A stretch of 64,000 bases of DNA, taken from contig JADCRB010000016.1 of the NCBI GenBank assembly GCA_021464245.1, forward strand, positions 692,348 through 756,347, in the 5' to 3' direction. Below are positions 51,221 through 63,990 of the stretch, piece by piece. Below the pieces are notes generated by a model. It did not search any database, was not told the DNA's origin, and saw only the letters and a program-made list of their open reading frames with translations. Position numbers and translations under genes: made by a program. The stretch is from Carallia brachiata (taxonomy: Eukaryota > Streptophyta > Magnoliopsida > Malpighiales > Rhizophoraceae). Each line of letters starts with the position of its first letter. The stretch's first letter is position 1.

Positions 51221-53372
51221 TCACCTTTTATGTCTTTTGGTATACCTCCGCATACGCAAGTATCTTGAAACAGAAGATGGGCAGCCAAAAAACCTAAAAA
51301 TACTTTTGTAATCCTTTCTTCCACCCTCATCACTTCCCTTTGAACTTAAATGCTGATATAAGTTTTTCCCTCGTATATGTAGTACAGCTGCTGCCCCAGA
51401 AGTACGCTTAACCCAATCTCCACAGAAATACTAGAAACAAACAGATAGACAATAATAAGCCTCCTTGTGGAAACAGAAACCGCTGAGTTTACTACTGAAT
51501 AAATAATTTCCTTAAGAGTTCTCCAGGCCAGATAGCTGTTAATCCCCCTAAAGTGATAAGGAGACCCGCGTGGCAATGGTGGTCGTATATGCAATGCTGC
51601 ATATGCAGACATAACGGAAACATAGACTGTGCTGATGATGGCAGAAATAAGGAAGGCAATAAAGTGTCCATGATTTGCTGCACCAACGCACTTCCCAATC
51701 TGTATGAAGAACATAAAGGCATAGTATATTGTTGTTTGCAACCAACCACGAGGTTTGAAAATTAGTATTGATTTTTGGTAACAAATAATATTCAAAGAAA
51801 CAAGCTCATCAATCATGGGTCTGCTTAAAGCCGGTAGTGGCAACGAAAATTTCAGCAAATCAACAATGACAAAAAATAGATGTCCAAGAAAAAAAAAAAA
51901 AAACATTGACGGAAAATAGGAAGACAGAGGTGGGGACATGGCTGTCATTAGTGGTATTAGCAATGCCAAGAAATTTCATATCCAACAAAAAGCCCCTTAA
52001 AAGCAAACATTAGACTCTACTACCGTATAGTTAGGTTTATTACGGTCAAAGATGTCATACAGTTAGATCTAGTGGGATTTCACCCTATCAACATCTTCAA
52101 ATATAAAAATTAACCATTGATATGCACAACACGACATATTATTTTGTAATTGTGACACCACATCCTTAATTGAGCACCACATTGATTCAAAGATAGTAAA
52201 CTAATGGATAACAACACAATTCAAATGTGGTCAATCCATCAATCAATGTCCAGGATGCAAGTTAAGTTCAAATTGAATACTATGAAACTTACAATTTCTT
52301 GTTAGAAAATTAAATATCATATCCCATTTACATTTTTCTCAGAATTGGACAAGCATAACGGCAATCAGTTTCCAAATGGGAAAACACACTGAACTCAGAT
52401 GCCTATGTCAAATGCCGAACTACAACTCATCTTTGTTGGAATAATTATTTCAACAGATGATTTTGATTAGCACCTCAAGGGAGCAACATAATCTTTTAGA
52501 CATACAAACCAATTGAAAAAGGACAAGCCTCCATGGCACCAGCTCTGAACTGGACTTAACAGATAATGTCCATAAATTTTGCAAGATAAGTACGTACAAA
52601 AGGACAGTGATGGTCGATGTCCAGCACACACATTCCACATGAACGACAGTGATGAGCTCTAGGGGACTTGGGCTTTGAACAAGTGTAATTCTCCAAATGA
52701 CCCTCTCCCACAACTGGCTAGCTACCCCACTCCATAAGTGGTGGCTTTCCGGCACACCCGAAGGCCCAAAGACTGAACATTGAAATAGTAGTGATAGATA
52801 AGATAACTGCCCACACACCACTGCCTGCAATTTCACAAATAGAATATGAATGGTAAGGCCTTTCAAAAAAGATAAACAAATAAAAGAGCCAACCAGTCCA
52901 ATGCAACATTTGTAAGGAAAGATTAAGTAGAACCCCCGTTCTAGGATACAATAGGAAAAAGCAACGAGAATGTGAAGAATGATATTAGGGAAAGAGAAAC
53001 TTGGCCTTCCAAAGTAAAAATATCAGACTGCCTTACACAAGAAATTGCAAAATTAGATGGCTGTTAAATATAACAGGCATCAATAAAGCCCATACACAAC
53101 TGAAGAAATGACAAGAGAGCCTCCAGATGCAAAATCATAGACTTAGGAGAAATGCCAGCAAAAATAATGATAAGAATGCTTTAGGAACTTCATGTTTTGA
53201 CAAATAACTAATCTGGTTTATGTAGGAGAAATTGATATGATGAAGTCCACATGTGGAAAGTATAATAAATTCTCTCTTTGGCAGTCCCTTGGTGCGCACA
53301 CGCATGCACACACATACACACTTGTAGAGAGAAAGAAAGAGCCGTAGTGCATGCGCACACACATACACACTT

Positions 53373-53406
<34 letters not shown>

Positions 53407-54170
53407 GGCATACATATCACAAAGAGCATGAATCCAAGAAGAACGAATCTAAGTACCATTCACGCAAGCATCTCCGCCCAAAGTACTTGTCGTATGCCTT
53501 AGTTATGGCTCTGCACCAGACACACTTGAAAACAGGTGAGTAAGATGGAAGAAGAAGGTGCCCCAGCATGTTGTCTCATGTTCTTCAGCAACTTCTGTTA
53601 CAAACTGCCGACGCGTGTGAAAAGAAAAATACGCATTGGAACAAGAGAAAAACAATCTGTACGATGTCTTTTTAACACACTCCAACTAATTCATGACAGC
53701 AAATTAACAATCCATATCCCACAGTAAGTGAAGCACATCCAACCATAATCATGTTGGGTTTGCTTGGTTTTATGCTATGCAAATCCATGTAGCGTAAGTT
53801 AATTATTTAGTAGTGAAGTAATCTAAGACTATTATTGCCAGTCATTTGAGACTGAAAGGAATGGTGATTTGATCCTCTTAAACATGACATGCAACATTTT
53901 TTGCATTCAATTTTATGGAGCTAAAGATGTCTAATAACAGAGCAAATGTTTACCCTCCACTCTCCCAAAGTGGTGGAAAATTATATATTTGTTTAAACTT
54001 TTATCTAATTCTATGTTATTATGGAGTTCAATCTTTGATCGCCATCCCATGCCAAAACGCAAGAATAAAGAAACACAATCAGAATCCGAATTGATGAATT
54101 AAAGGAAGGCAGAAGCGTATTAGAACAGGAACAACAGGAACTCAAAATGAAAATCCAACATAAAAAAAAA

Positions 54171-54202
<32 letters not shown>

Positions 54203-54305
54203 AAAGCGAGCACTCCACAGAAATAGAACGCCTGATATGGAAAGCGAAAAAGAAGAAAGAAAGAAAGTGAGAACTACTGACCTGGGTCAATTCCGCCATG
54301 GCCAT
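51221..54305 (-). pseudogene. DHHC-type palmitoyltransferase, decayed
   Basis: DHHC enzymes are multi-membrane-span S-acyltransferases that attach palmitate to protein cysteines. Read right to left: possible exon 1 MAMAELTQ (54282-54305), then TEVAEEHETTCWG...LLLPSYSPVFKCVWCRAI (about 53602-53460), a membrane helix RFVLLGFMLFVIC (about 53450-53415), the exon 52598-52824 with [40 protein letters not shown] and DIDHHCPF, then 51346-51699 with IGKCVGAANHGHFIAFL and two further helices, and a tail SIFRFFGCPSSVSRYL ending at 51221. It resembles the Arabidopsis PAT11 type. Lesions: TAG in the exon 52598-52824 where the family has tyrosine in WGSYPVVG, loss of the first zinc-site CxxC cysteine, frame shifts near 53445 and 53560, a one-base loss near 51348, and IGK in place of the invariant IGN. 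The DHHC motif itself survives. Confidence 0.85.
53307..53404. repeat. CA and GA microsatellites with a 49-bp duplication
   Basis: In a pseudogene intron. CACACATACACACTTGTAGA occurs twice, 49 bases apart, and the second is followed by a GA run (53374-53404). Confidence 0.8.
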
Positions 54306-55490
54306 GTAGGTTGTGGAGAACTGGTGGCGTAACGGAGTCCTGCTCAACTTCAACTATCTGCCATGCTATGTGGAGTTTTTGAACATTTAACAAAAGGGGT
54401 TACGGTATAAATACTATTAATTAAACTTTCGGTGACTTGATTCTAATAAAATTTGGTTGAAAGTTACTAAAATATGTGTGACAAACTTATTCAAATTATT
54501 TCACTTTTTGCAAAAATAAAATTAAAATTATACACATTTTATCGTTTACAATCTCTTAAATTTATGTATCTAATACATTAAGACTCTTTTTAATATTTTC
54601 ATCTAGTTTAGCTTGTGGCTTGCCCGAGTTTTTAATATATTTTATCTAATTTTAATTCAAATGATTTAATTTTTAAAATTTTATTGTTAGTTTCTTTAAA
54701 AAAAAATTTAAAATTAAGAATGTTGCTAATAAACAATAGCGACTAGAACTACAGATTGGATATCTCTAGTTAGAACGGTGGTTAGAATCAATTAATCAAA
54801 AAAATTTGCAAAAAAAAAAAAACAATTAACTAAAAAGAATTAATGGCAAGTGAATCCAGAATTATGGAAAAGTCCGTATGACATTATTATTAAATTACTA
54901 AAATTAGATATTATCACATATATATACTATAATAACGGCCAAAATATAAATAGAAACATTGTAATAATTAATGAGCATATTAAAATTGCAATTAATAATA
55001 TAGAAAAACAAAATTTGTTTTATGGTAATAATTTCAATTTCCTAAAAAAAATAATTTTCATAAATAAGAATATTTAGCTAAAAGGACGGTGAAAATTTTT
55101 CTAAACCTTTCTAATATATTTAATATATATATAATTTTATTCAAATTTTCTTGAAAAATAAGCATCAAATTTTATTCAAATTTAAGGAATTATATTTTTC
55201 AAAAATAACTTCATTCATCCCACTCCACGTTCTTCTTCTTCTCCATTTGTAATTGGAAATTTCATTCTCACTAATGCGCTAGCCTCCTAAGCTCACCAAT
55301 TTGATGAGGAAGGGCATTTCGCAGCTTATTCCATATCAAATTACTGACATAACATGCAAAAAAAAAAAAAAAAATGCAAACAATTAGGATAACAACCCAA
55401 AGTTTTTGACATTCAAAACAAGTAGGAATTAAGATGCATATTTTGGGAAGGAAAGAGCGATAAAATTTCTGCCCAAGTTCTATTTTATAT

Positions 55491-55527
<37 letters not shown>

Positions 55528-56099
55528 TTTGTCATATATTTTAGCTCTTCTTTTGTTTTTTCGCTCAAGTCCGACTTTTGACCTTTCGGATTCAAAATTA
55601 TAAGAGATCATGTTCCAACCAATGACAGATTCAAAATAGCTAGAAATGGCATTTACTTTATAATTGTATGTGAATATGTGGTATTTTGTATAAATTGATA
55701 CATATATACCTATTTTAATACATGATAATAGGACAGTTCTCTGCATCACGAAACAACCTTTTGGACTAAATGACAAAAAAGTATGGCATGGTTATGGCTT
55801 TAGATGGCTTGTGCAAAACAAAAACAATTGGTGAGCCTCAATTTATGCTTACGTAAATTTATAGAGAAGATATCTATAGAATGTCAGGAGCCATAGAGAA
55901 TCTAAGAAAATGTGATGACCTTGAACAACCGAGAATCTAAGAAAATCAAATAGCAGAAGGTAGCCATAGGGAATGCTTCTTAGATAGTATCAAGATAGTC
56001 ACATATTTCATCTAATAATTTATAAAAACTTAGCTTTTTTTTTTAATTTCAAGTATTTATCAGTACATATCATTAGATCCTGCACTAATCTAAACTAAA
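54306..56099. other. AT-rich spacer, no gene recognised
   Basis: Very AT-rich, with a TA microsatellite at 55494-55525. The frame at 54850-55077 is asparagine/isoleucine-rich and reflects base composition only. 54306-54360 may be the leader of the palmitoyltransferase pseudogene. Confidence 0.55.
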
Positions 56100-57249
56100 T
56101 AATCTCACCAAGTATTTGTTTGTTACGTAATTGTATGGACGTTGGATGTAATCAGTTTGAAGCCCAAACCTATTTCAACTCTAATAGGATTCTACTTAGT
56201 TAAAAAGAAAGATATTGAAGTCTTTTTTTTAGGGTTTTCAAGACTCTTAAATTTTAAGAGGAGAGTGTTTTCTTATAAAGGAGTTAATTGGAGAACTTTT
56301 AGGGAACACTCAGTTGTATCTTCAGACAGTTGGAATGAAAAAAAAAAAAGACTTTGAAGAGAAAGTCGGAAGAAGAGAACGAAGAGAAGAAAAAGCACGA
56401 AAACATCCAAGGGAGAAATCATATTTCTTTTCCTTCATCATTCATTCATACTATGTCTTTGTTAAGATTAATTGTTTATTCTTATATTATAAGTAGCTAA
56501 ATTCCTTTTGCCAAGGCCTTGAGGAGGTTAGACATGTGAATGTGATTTTTATGATTTTGATTGAATTGATTTAAATTGGATTTTGTTAGTATATGGTATT
56601 GTGTTTAATGCTTGTAATTGACTGACCATCTTTTACATGATTTTCTGACTTTAATCTAGACATAAGCCAAGTGGCAGGTTAGAGATGCAAGAATACTTGA
56701 TACCACGATGTTAAACTTACTAAATACCATAGAATCAATTTCATCATGTGGCTTTTAGTGACAAGGTGTTCTAAGTATCACTGTAAGTTAGGAATTTCAC
56801 ATATCAATAATACGTTTCTTATTTAATTAAATTCTCACAAGGTGGGGGGTTATTAAATAGAAATAGATTTGTTATTACATGGACCAAAGGATAGCAATTA
56901 ACTTAAGGAGTTTTGTGATAACATATGTACTTATTAATTGATTCAAACAAAATCTAAAAAAATTCATATTCCATGTTGATGCCAAATCAGGTGCATTAGT
57001 GTTTTAATTCATATCATCTTTAATCTTTGATTAGTTGTTTTCTTATTTTTTTGGTTTGTAGTCTTAGATTCTTAGGTTAGTTAGATTATAAATTTGTTGA
57101 TTGGGCTAACTTCAGAAAAATTCAACAAAATTCTAGTACTTGGATTCTAGTCTCTGTGAGAATAAAACTTGATTGACAATTTCTATACTATTTTCTGAAC
57201 TACTATACTTGCTAGAATATTGTCGCCAAAATTGTGCAGATCAAGTTTT

Positions 57250-57267
57250 TAGCACTGTTTCCAGGGA
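57250..57267 (+). other. Decayed primer binding site (Asp-tRNA type)
   Basis: TAGCACTGTTTCCAGGGA aligns with the canonical TGGCGCCGTTGCCGGGGA at 13 of 18 positions. Four of the five changes are C-to-T or G-to-A, as expected from deamination of methylated cytosine. Confidence 0.7.
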
Positions 57268-57382
57268 TTGACGCAATCTAATATTGGAATTAACGAATTT
57301 TTTTTAGATTAATCCATTTTTTGTTTTCATTTAATTTTTGTTATTGTTATGGTTGTGCATAGATTGAAGAGGAAAGTGGCGT

Positions 57383-60110
57383 ATGACCAGAAGTAATCAT
57401 GGTACTTTAGCACCATTTGACCTTAAGATTAAACGCATAGTTCGAAGAATTATAAAATCTCTATAGCAGATTCCTTTATTGACACATCTAGAAACCGAAG
57501 AGACAGCAGATGAAGAAGGCATGGAATTTGGCTCAGAAAGGAAACCATTGCGTGATTATGTGATTCCATCACTCAATGGAACAGGTACCAGTATAACAAG
57601 GCTAACTATTCAAACGAATAATTTTGAGATAAAGCTGGCTATTATACAAATGATTCAGCAATCTGTTTCATTTTATGAACTGCCAAGCGAAGATCCAAAT
57701 GCACATATTGCTAATTTTCTAAAGATTTGTGATACATTCAAGCATAATGGTATTTCTGATGACGCCATTAGACTCAGATTTTTCCCTTTCTCACTCAAGG
57801 ACAAAGTTAAGGCTTAGTTGAATACTTTACCTGTGGGGTCAATAACTACATGGGAGATTGTGGTCAATAAATTTCTCAGTAAGTATTTCCCTCATTGTAA
57901 AATTGCTAAATTGAGAAACGATATTACTTTCTTGTAGTTTGAGATGGAACCCTTATATGAGGCGTGGGAAAGATACAAGGAGTTGTTAAGGAAGTGTCCA
58001 CATCATGAATTGCCTTTATGGTTGCAAGTGTAAACTTTTTACAATGGATTGACAGCAACCACAAGGACTATCATTGATGCAGCAGCTAGTGGTTCTTTGA
58101 TAAGAAAATCCCCAGAAGCAGCTTATGATCTCTTGGAAGAAATGACAGTAAATAATTATCCTAGAAGCGTGTAATAGGAGTGCATGACATAGAAAATCGG
58201 TTAGCCTTACTTGCTAAGATTGAAGCACTTGAACGACAGGTAAATTCTGTAACTTTTGTGAGGCAACTTCAGATTTTTGGTGAGTTTTGTAGAGTATAAC
58301 ATCCCAATACGAAATGTTAACCAGGTAATTTTTTCACTTCTCCTACATTTGATTCTGTTAATTATGTGGGCAATAATGACAGATAGTTTAATAATCCATA
58401 TGTACCCACATACAACCCTAGATTGAGGAATAACCCTAATCTAGCATGGAATAACAACAACAATATGGTAAGAGGTCCATCAAGATTTAATAACCAGGTT
58501 GAGGAAAAGACCAGTCTCAAGGATTTTATAGCTAGAGTATTGCTAGCAATAAGACAAAATTTTCAAGTCTAGAAAAAACAGTCGATAAATACATTGCTAA
58601 CAATGAGAGTAGAATGGCTAGTCATGAAATAAGGATGCAGAATTTTGAGGCTAGTTTGAATAATATAGAGCATCAAGTGGGTCAATTGGCACACGCACTG
58701 GTAACTGGACCTCAAATAGTGTTGCCTAGTGGAATTGGGAAAAATCCTGGGAAAGTCTATGCAATTACTTTAAAAAATAGTAAACAATTGAGTGAGTTAC
58801 ATAAAAGAGAGGAAGTTGAAGTTTTACCTAAGGGTGAAGAGCAAGTTGTAGTTGAGTCTGAAAAAGATAAATTTGAATCCCAACTTGAGGTACATGCATA
58901 GTATAAATCTTTAAGTAAGTTAGGTGAGGATTTTGAAGACATTTGAAAAGTCCTTTAGTTTTTAATAAGGTGAAGCAACATCAATCAAATGAGCAATTTT
59001 TTAAATTCCTTGATATTTTTAAGAAATTGCATATTAATATTCCTTTTACAGATGCTTTAGCCCAAATGCCCAAATATGCAAAATTCTTAAAGAAAATCTT
59101 GACAAATAAGAGGAAATTGGAAGAATTTGAGACAGTAAAGTTTAAATAAGGAGTGTTCTACAATTTTGCAAAATAAGTGGCCACTAAAATTAAAAGATCT
59201 AGAGAGTTTTTCTATTCCTTGCATTATTGGTACTTTTCATTTTAACAAGGCTTTATGTTATTTAAGGGCAAGTATCAATTTTATGTCTTTTTTTAATTTT
59301 TTAGAAATTAGGGCTCAGTGAACCAAAGACCACTACCATATCTCTTCAGTTGGTAGATAGGTCTATAAAGCATCCAAGAGGTATAGTGGAGAATGTATAA
59401 GCAAAAGTTGACAAGTTTATGTTTTATTGTAAACTTTGTTGTTTTGGACATAGATAAAGACCATGAAGTACCTCTTATTTTAGTTAAACCTTTTCTAGTT
59501 ATAGGTTGAACAATAATTGATGTGTAACAAAGTAAATTAATCTTGAGAATGCAAGATGAACAAGTCACCTTTAATGTTTTTGAAGCCATGAAATGTCCCT
59601 CTCATGAAGATACTTGTTTTTCGGTCAACACTACTATTGACCATGCAGTTATTGAGTTCTTTTAGGAAAATAGGTTGGAGGATTCACTTAAAGTTTGTAT
59701 TGTTCATTCCAAGGATATTACAGCTGATAGTGAGAGTATAAAGGAGTTGCTTCTTTGTTGGAGGAAAAACCACCAGATCTAAGAAGTAAACAGCTGAAGT
59801 TTAATGTTTTTGATAAACTGCAAACTTCTCGTTTAAAGCCTTCAATTGAGAAGTCCCCAACAATGGATATTAAACACTTACTGACACATAATTTTGTGGT
59901 TGGTCAAAAAGTTTTACTTTATAACTCACAGCTTAAGCTTTTTCTAGGTAAATTAAAGTCAAGATGGTATGGTCCATTTGTGATCACACAAGTTTTTTTC
60001 CTCTAGACCAGTTAAGATCTTCAATAAAACGAAATGAACTTTTAAAATGAATAGGCAGAGACTCAAGCCATATATGGAAGGTGATTTTAATCCATAGAAG
60101 ACCACCACAG
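57383..60110 (+). pseudogene. Athila-type gag-protease and integrase tail, broken
   Basis: Gag: RPL-like RKPLRDYVIPSLNGTGTSI (57541), FYELPSEDPNAHIANFLKIC, DTFKHNGISDDAIRLRFFPF and SLKDKVKA, then after a stop WEIVVNKFLSKYFP, YEAWERYKELLRKCPHHELP and AAASGSLIRKSPEAAYDLLE (to about 58140), all diagnostic of Athila gag. Protease: ESFSIPCIIGTFHFNKALC (about 59195-59255), ISLQLVDRSIKHPRG (59341) and the VPLILVKPFL phrase (about 59470). Integrase tail: FVVGQKVLLYNSQLKLFLGK and LKSRWYGPFVI (59895-59990), then NRQRLKPYMEGDFNP. Stops are frequent. Confidence 0.85.
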
Positions 60111-60540
60111 CTTTTAAAAATCCGTAATGAGCTCAAAAAGAAAGTCAAACTAAAGACTATAAATTAGAACTGCTCTTAGTTTATTAGTTTCTTCTTTCTT
60201 CATTTTTAATTAATGTTTATTTGTTTAGTTTTTCTTTTAATGAGAATTTCTTGACATTGATATTTTGATTTTCGTGGATAGAGAAGATGAATTTGCATTT
60301 AAAGTTTGGGGGTAGCATGTAAAGGGAAAAGTTGACAACAAATGGAACTAAATGCTACTTTAACAATCATCCCAGCGATTCACAGAATTGTCACCAATCA
60401 GGGGAGTATTTCATCTTGTTTAGATTATTTTAACATTGGGACAATATTAAATTTAAAGTTGGGGGTGATAATTACTCAAAAAATTTTCAATTTTTTTTTC
60501 GAATTTTCTTGTGCTTTCAATTCTGTGTGATGATTCACTA

Positions 60541-61149
60541 GTTGGGGATGACTATGAGTGATCTATATTGATTAAAGGATTATGATGAATGCATACTTGG
60601 GAATCAAGTGGTTCAATGTTAATTTTATCTACTCTATGAATGAGGAAACATTGAGCACTACATTCATATTCTTATGATTGATATGTATTTAGTGAAGGAT
60701 CATGTGAACCCTGTGACATATATGATTACATTAAACATTCTAGAACTAATTTGATTAACCCTTAAGGTGAAATCTTAGACAATTACATTATTAGGGAGAC
60801 GATTTAGGCTATCTTTGTTGCATTTGAGTCTTTCAAACTTACCTTATTCATATTATATATCTAGTCACCCCTTTAAGCCTTTTGAATGTTGCCCTTATCG
60901 GAGTTACGGCATCTGTCTGAGATTAAGTCTTGGCCTTCATTGAAATTTCTACAGTTCAAGAATCAAGATGTGGAAATTCAATCTTTTTCTATCAAGATCA
61001 AGTTCAAGCAACCCTTGACAGAACCACAAAGAAATATTAATTGGAGGATCTACACAAAAATCAACTCCACATCAATTTTAAATTTTTTATTTATAATTTA
61101 TATTTATATTTTCGAAATCTAACTATTTGTAACTCACACTTATGTTCGT
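60541..61149. other. Spacer, perhaps Athila 3' untranslated DNA
   Basis: No domain seen. Text near 60880-61040 (GGAGTTACGGCATCTG and following) is more complex than the surroundings and could be part of the element's 3' untranslated region or of another remnant. Confidence 0.4.
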
Positions 61150-61318
61150 CCCAACACTATGCCTACAAATTCCAATGTTCAATCTTTTGAAGCATACATT
61201 GAGACACTCGATGCCTTGGTATATATATATATGTCATATGCAAAGCCAATTAAATTGTTCGATAAAACAGAAAAGTATAGAATTTTCTTCTTATAGATGC
61301 CAAATAGAAAGAAGAAAA
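61150..61318 (+). pseudogene. MYB/SANT-like remnant, second copy
   Basis: Homologous to 37315-37480: both have ACAAATTCCAATGTTCAATC then TTTTGAAGCAT-type text. It reads FEAYIETLDALVYIYMSYAK and PIKLFDKTEKYRIFFL, then a stop and MPNRKKKN, the C-terminal helices of the MYB/SANT-like family, better preserved than in the first copy except for the stop. It ends exactly where the right inverted arm begins. Confidence 0.6.
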
Positions 61319-61915
61319 ATTGAGTTTTTAATAATATTTAAGTGATGAACTGTCTTTACTCTATATTATTATCATGTTTTGAACTTTGAAACAAAACATG
61401 AATGATATTTTTATTTCTAACGAAGAATAATTTAAATCGCCATCATTGACTAAACTTATCTATCATTACTAATAATGATTTATCTAATTCTATTCTAATT
61501 TCAATTTATTCCAAGTCTTAAAAATTTTTAAATCACCAATTTGATTTAGAGTAAGAGATAAATCATACAAAAGTTTTTGTCTCAACTCTTCACAAATTGT
61601 TATCATTGCTGATGTGACACAAAAAAATTAAGAAAAAAAACACGTGCTTTCACTAATTTTGGGGTCCTAGTTTATAGATTTGGCTACAGACTAGCCTGAT
61701 TTTTTCTTTTTTTATTTTCATTAAATTAAACCATATATAGTGTTTTGTGTTACATTAAATGTATTAAATTTACACCGATCATGATTTTAAAAAAAATTCA
61801 ATTTTTTTTTCTAAAGATCAAGCCATAAAGAGCAGCTACTCGCCTAAATCTTAAGTCATTAATTGTTGTTCATGAAGTTTTGGGGAAAAAGAAGTTTCAT
61901 GAACTTTATCATTAT

Positions 61916-63254
61916 CTTTTGACTGCAATGCATGGACACAACTCTTTTGGGAGGAGGGTCGTGTTAGATATGTGTCTGACATAGACATGCATCTAACATG
62001 CCTTGAGCATGTGTCGGACACGCCTAAAATTGTCCAACAAAATTTTTTAAAAAAATAATTGGACATAAGTGTTGGACACAAAATAAGTGTCCAACATTTC
62101 ATAAGCACTTCTCAATATTTTTATAATTTTTAATAACAAAAAATTAAAAAAAAAGTTGAAAACATAAAAGTTAAAAAGGTTGTGGTGCTTCTTCAATCTT
62201 AATAGCTCAACTTGAACTTCTTTTTCACAAAAAAAAATTTTTAAAAAAAAACAAACAAAATCACAAATTGAATGAAATCTTGATGTCCTTTTCTCTTGAT
62301 CTCTCAAGCAACACGCACGCACCTATCCCTATCTGCAATCTATCTTCATCTAATAGATATTGAAACACTAATTTAGTCAGCCTCCTGATCTCTTTGGTTC
62401 CTCCTTTCCTGGCAATGACTTTTTAATCAATATAAGTACTATTTTTATTCATATAATATTTTTCTATAAAACAACACTATATTTAAAAAGACATATAATT
62501 CTTAACAGAAACATATTTCTAGCTGTATATATATTATATAGTCGTGTCTGTATTGTGTCTATATCTTAATTTTTCTAAAATTAGTGTGTCATTGTATTTG
62601 TATTGTATTATATCTGTATCCGTACTTCACAATCCTTCGATTTAAATATAGGGTGCTATTATATCGACATACAATTTGAGAATACACTATCCAAATTCTT
62701 TCTTTTTCTTTCTTTTTCTTCTTTTTTTTAAAAAAATTAAATTTTATGTATATTTAATGTTATTTTAAATATAATTAATATTATCATAAATTTTAATATT
62801 TCAAAAAAAATTTCAAATTCTTTTGAACTAATCAAATATGGTTTGCGTTGGGACTTTTTCTATATTCATAAACTTTTACTGTTAAATATACATATTTAAT
62901 TGATTAAATCCATCTGTTTACAATCTATTTTCTTACCATCTGAAGTAGTAGAGTCACTGTGTTTTTATGCTTGCGACTCGAGTTCGAACTCCTGCACCCA
63001 CACCCGCGCTCCCCTTTGGCACAAGCCAGATTGCCCTCATGCGTAAAAAGTTATGTGCAACGTTAGGTATACGGCTCGATAATCGTCGTATTCTCTAATA
63101 ACAGAATTATACTCAATTCCACTAGTACTTGGGTGATAAGTTTACCTATTTAGAGTGGCTAAACGAGTCTTTAACACACAAAAATTATTCTAAACTCGAT
63201 TTATAAATTAAATAACTAATACATTTATATAAAAACAAATTTTCTTATAAAAAA
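61916..63254. other. DNA present only in the right arm
   Basis: 1.34 kb without a left-arm partner. It has repeated GTGTCxGACA-type words: TGTGTCTGACATAG, TGTGTCGGACACG, TGTTGGACACA and GTGTCCAACAT (61966-62100), then GTCGTGTCTGTATTGTGTC (62542) and similar text to 62640. This may be one or two small inserted elements. No gene is seen. Confidence 0.5.
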
Positions 63255-63990
63255 AAAAAATCGTATTTTCTTGATATCTTCTCCGACATCGCGCGGTAGA
63301 TAAAATTAAAATCTGTTCCACAGTTCGACCGCTAAAAGGAAGGACAGTCAAAGCCGCCGAATATTTCGCTAGTTAAAAATCCCATTTCCTCGTAAATCTA
63401 ATGCAAAACCAAGGGTATCTCGGAAATTCCGCAGACCAACTTGAACCTTTGTACTAAAAAATAATAAAAGGCCAGCTACTGGCCGTCAGATCCACCACGA
63501 GGACCAATAAACGTTCAAAGATCTTCGTTTGACTGCAGTACTGATAAAATTAGACCATGGAATGATTGGCCCTCGGTCCATCTTTGACCAAAAGACAAAA
63601 ATGAAAAAACAAACAAAACCATAAAGAAGGAGACAGATGTTGGGTTAGAGAGAAAGAGACAGAGTTTCTAGAGAGAGAAATTACATACCAAGAAAAATTG
63701 AGTTGTGTGCTTTTGGGGTTTGCTATTGCTCAAGAAACTTTTTTCTTCACATTTTTTCCTTTTTTTTTTGTTCTTTTTGCTTTTCTTTTCGTCTTCCTGA
63801 ATTTCCTCCCCCTGTTGAGCGCGGAGGAGAGAGAAGGTCCAGTTTCTCTCTCCCCTCCACTCTCTCTCTGTGCTTTCTGTTTTTCTTGATCAAGCTCATA
63901 TCTTTTTGTTTCTTTTTTGGTAATTTTGTTTTGGGTGGTTTTTGGGGTTGAAAACGAAATTGGGTTTTGGTTTTTGCCGAGGCAGAAACC
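63255..63990 (+). promoter_or_regulatory. Promoter and 5' leader of the second kinase copy
   Basis: Mirrors 48409-49182. By eye roughly nine in ten positions agree across the leader (63660-63990), with small indels mainly in T and CT runs. The GAGCGCGGAGGAGAGAG block and the GAGGCAGAAACCATG start context are kept. Confidence 0.75.

Larger units (their letters stand above)
56100..60540 (+). mobile_element. Athila-type Ty3/gypsy element, gutted
   Basis: A likely 5' LTR (about 56100-57240, with a TATAAAG near 56274) is followed by a decayed primer site (57250-57267), a gag start at 57383, gag to about 58940, protease (about 58943-59640) and a short integrase tail (59755-60110). RT, RNase H and the integrase core are missing at about 59740-59755. 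The downstream stretch has GTTTGGGGGTAGC and AAGTTGGGGGTGATAA (60305 and 60457), phrases usual in the 3' untranslated part of Athila elements. No 3' LTR was found. The LTR start is approximate. Confidence 0.75.

Noticed and set aside
51492..51784. Three overlapping open frames around the palmitoyltransferase tail
   Set aside because: Shadow frames of the exon 51346-51699, which alone gives the IGKCVGAANHGHF family text.
54850..55077. 75-codon Asn/Ile-rich plus-strand frame
   Set aside because: Reflects very AT-rich DNA; no domain and no similarity to organellar proteins.
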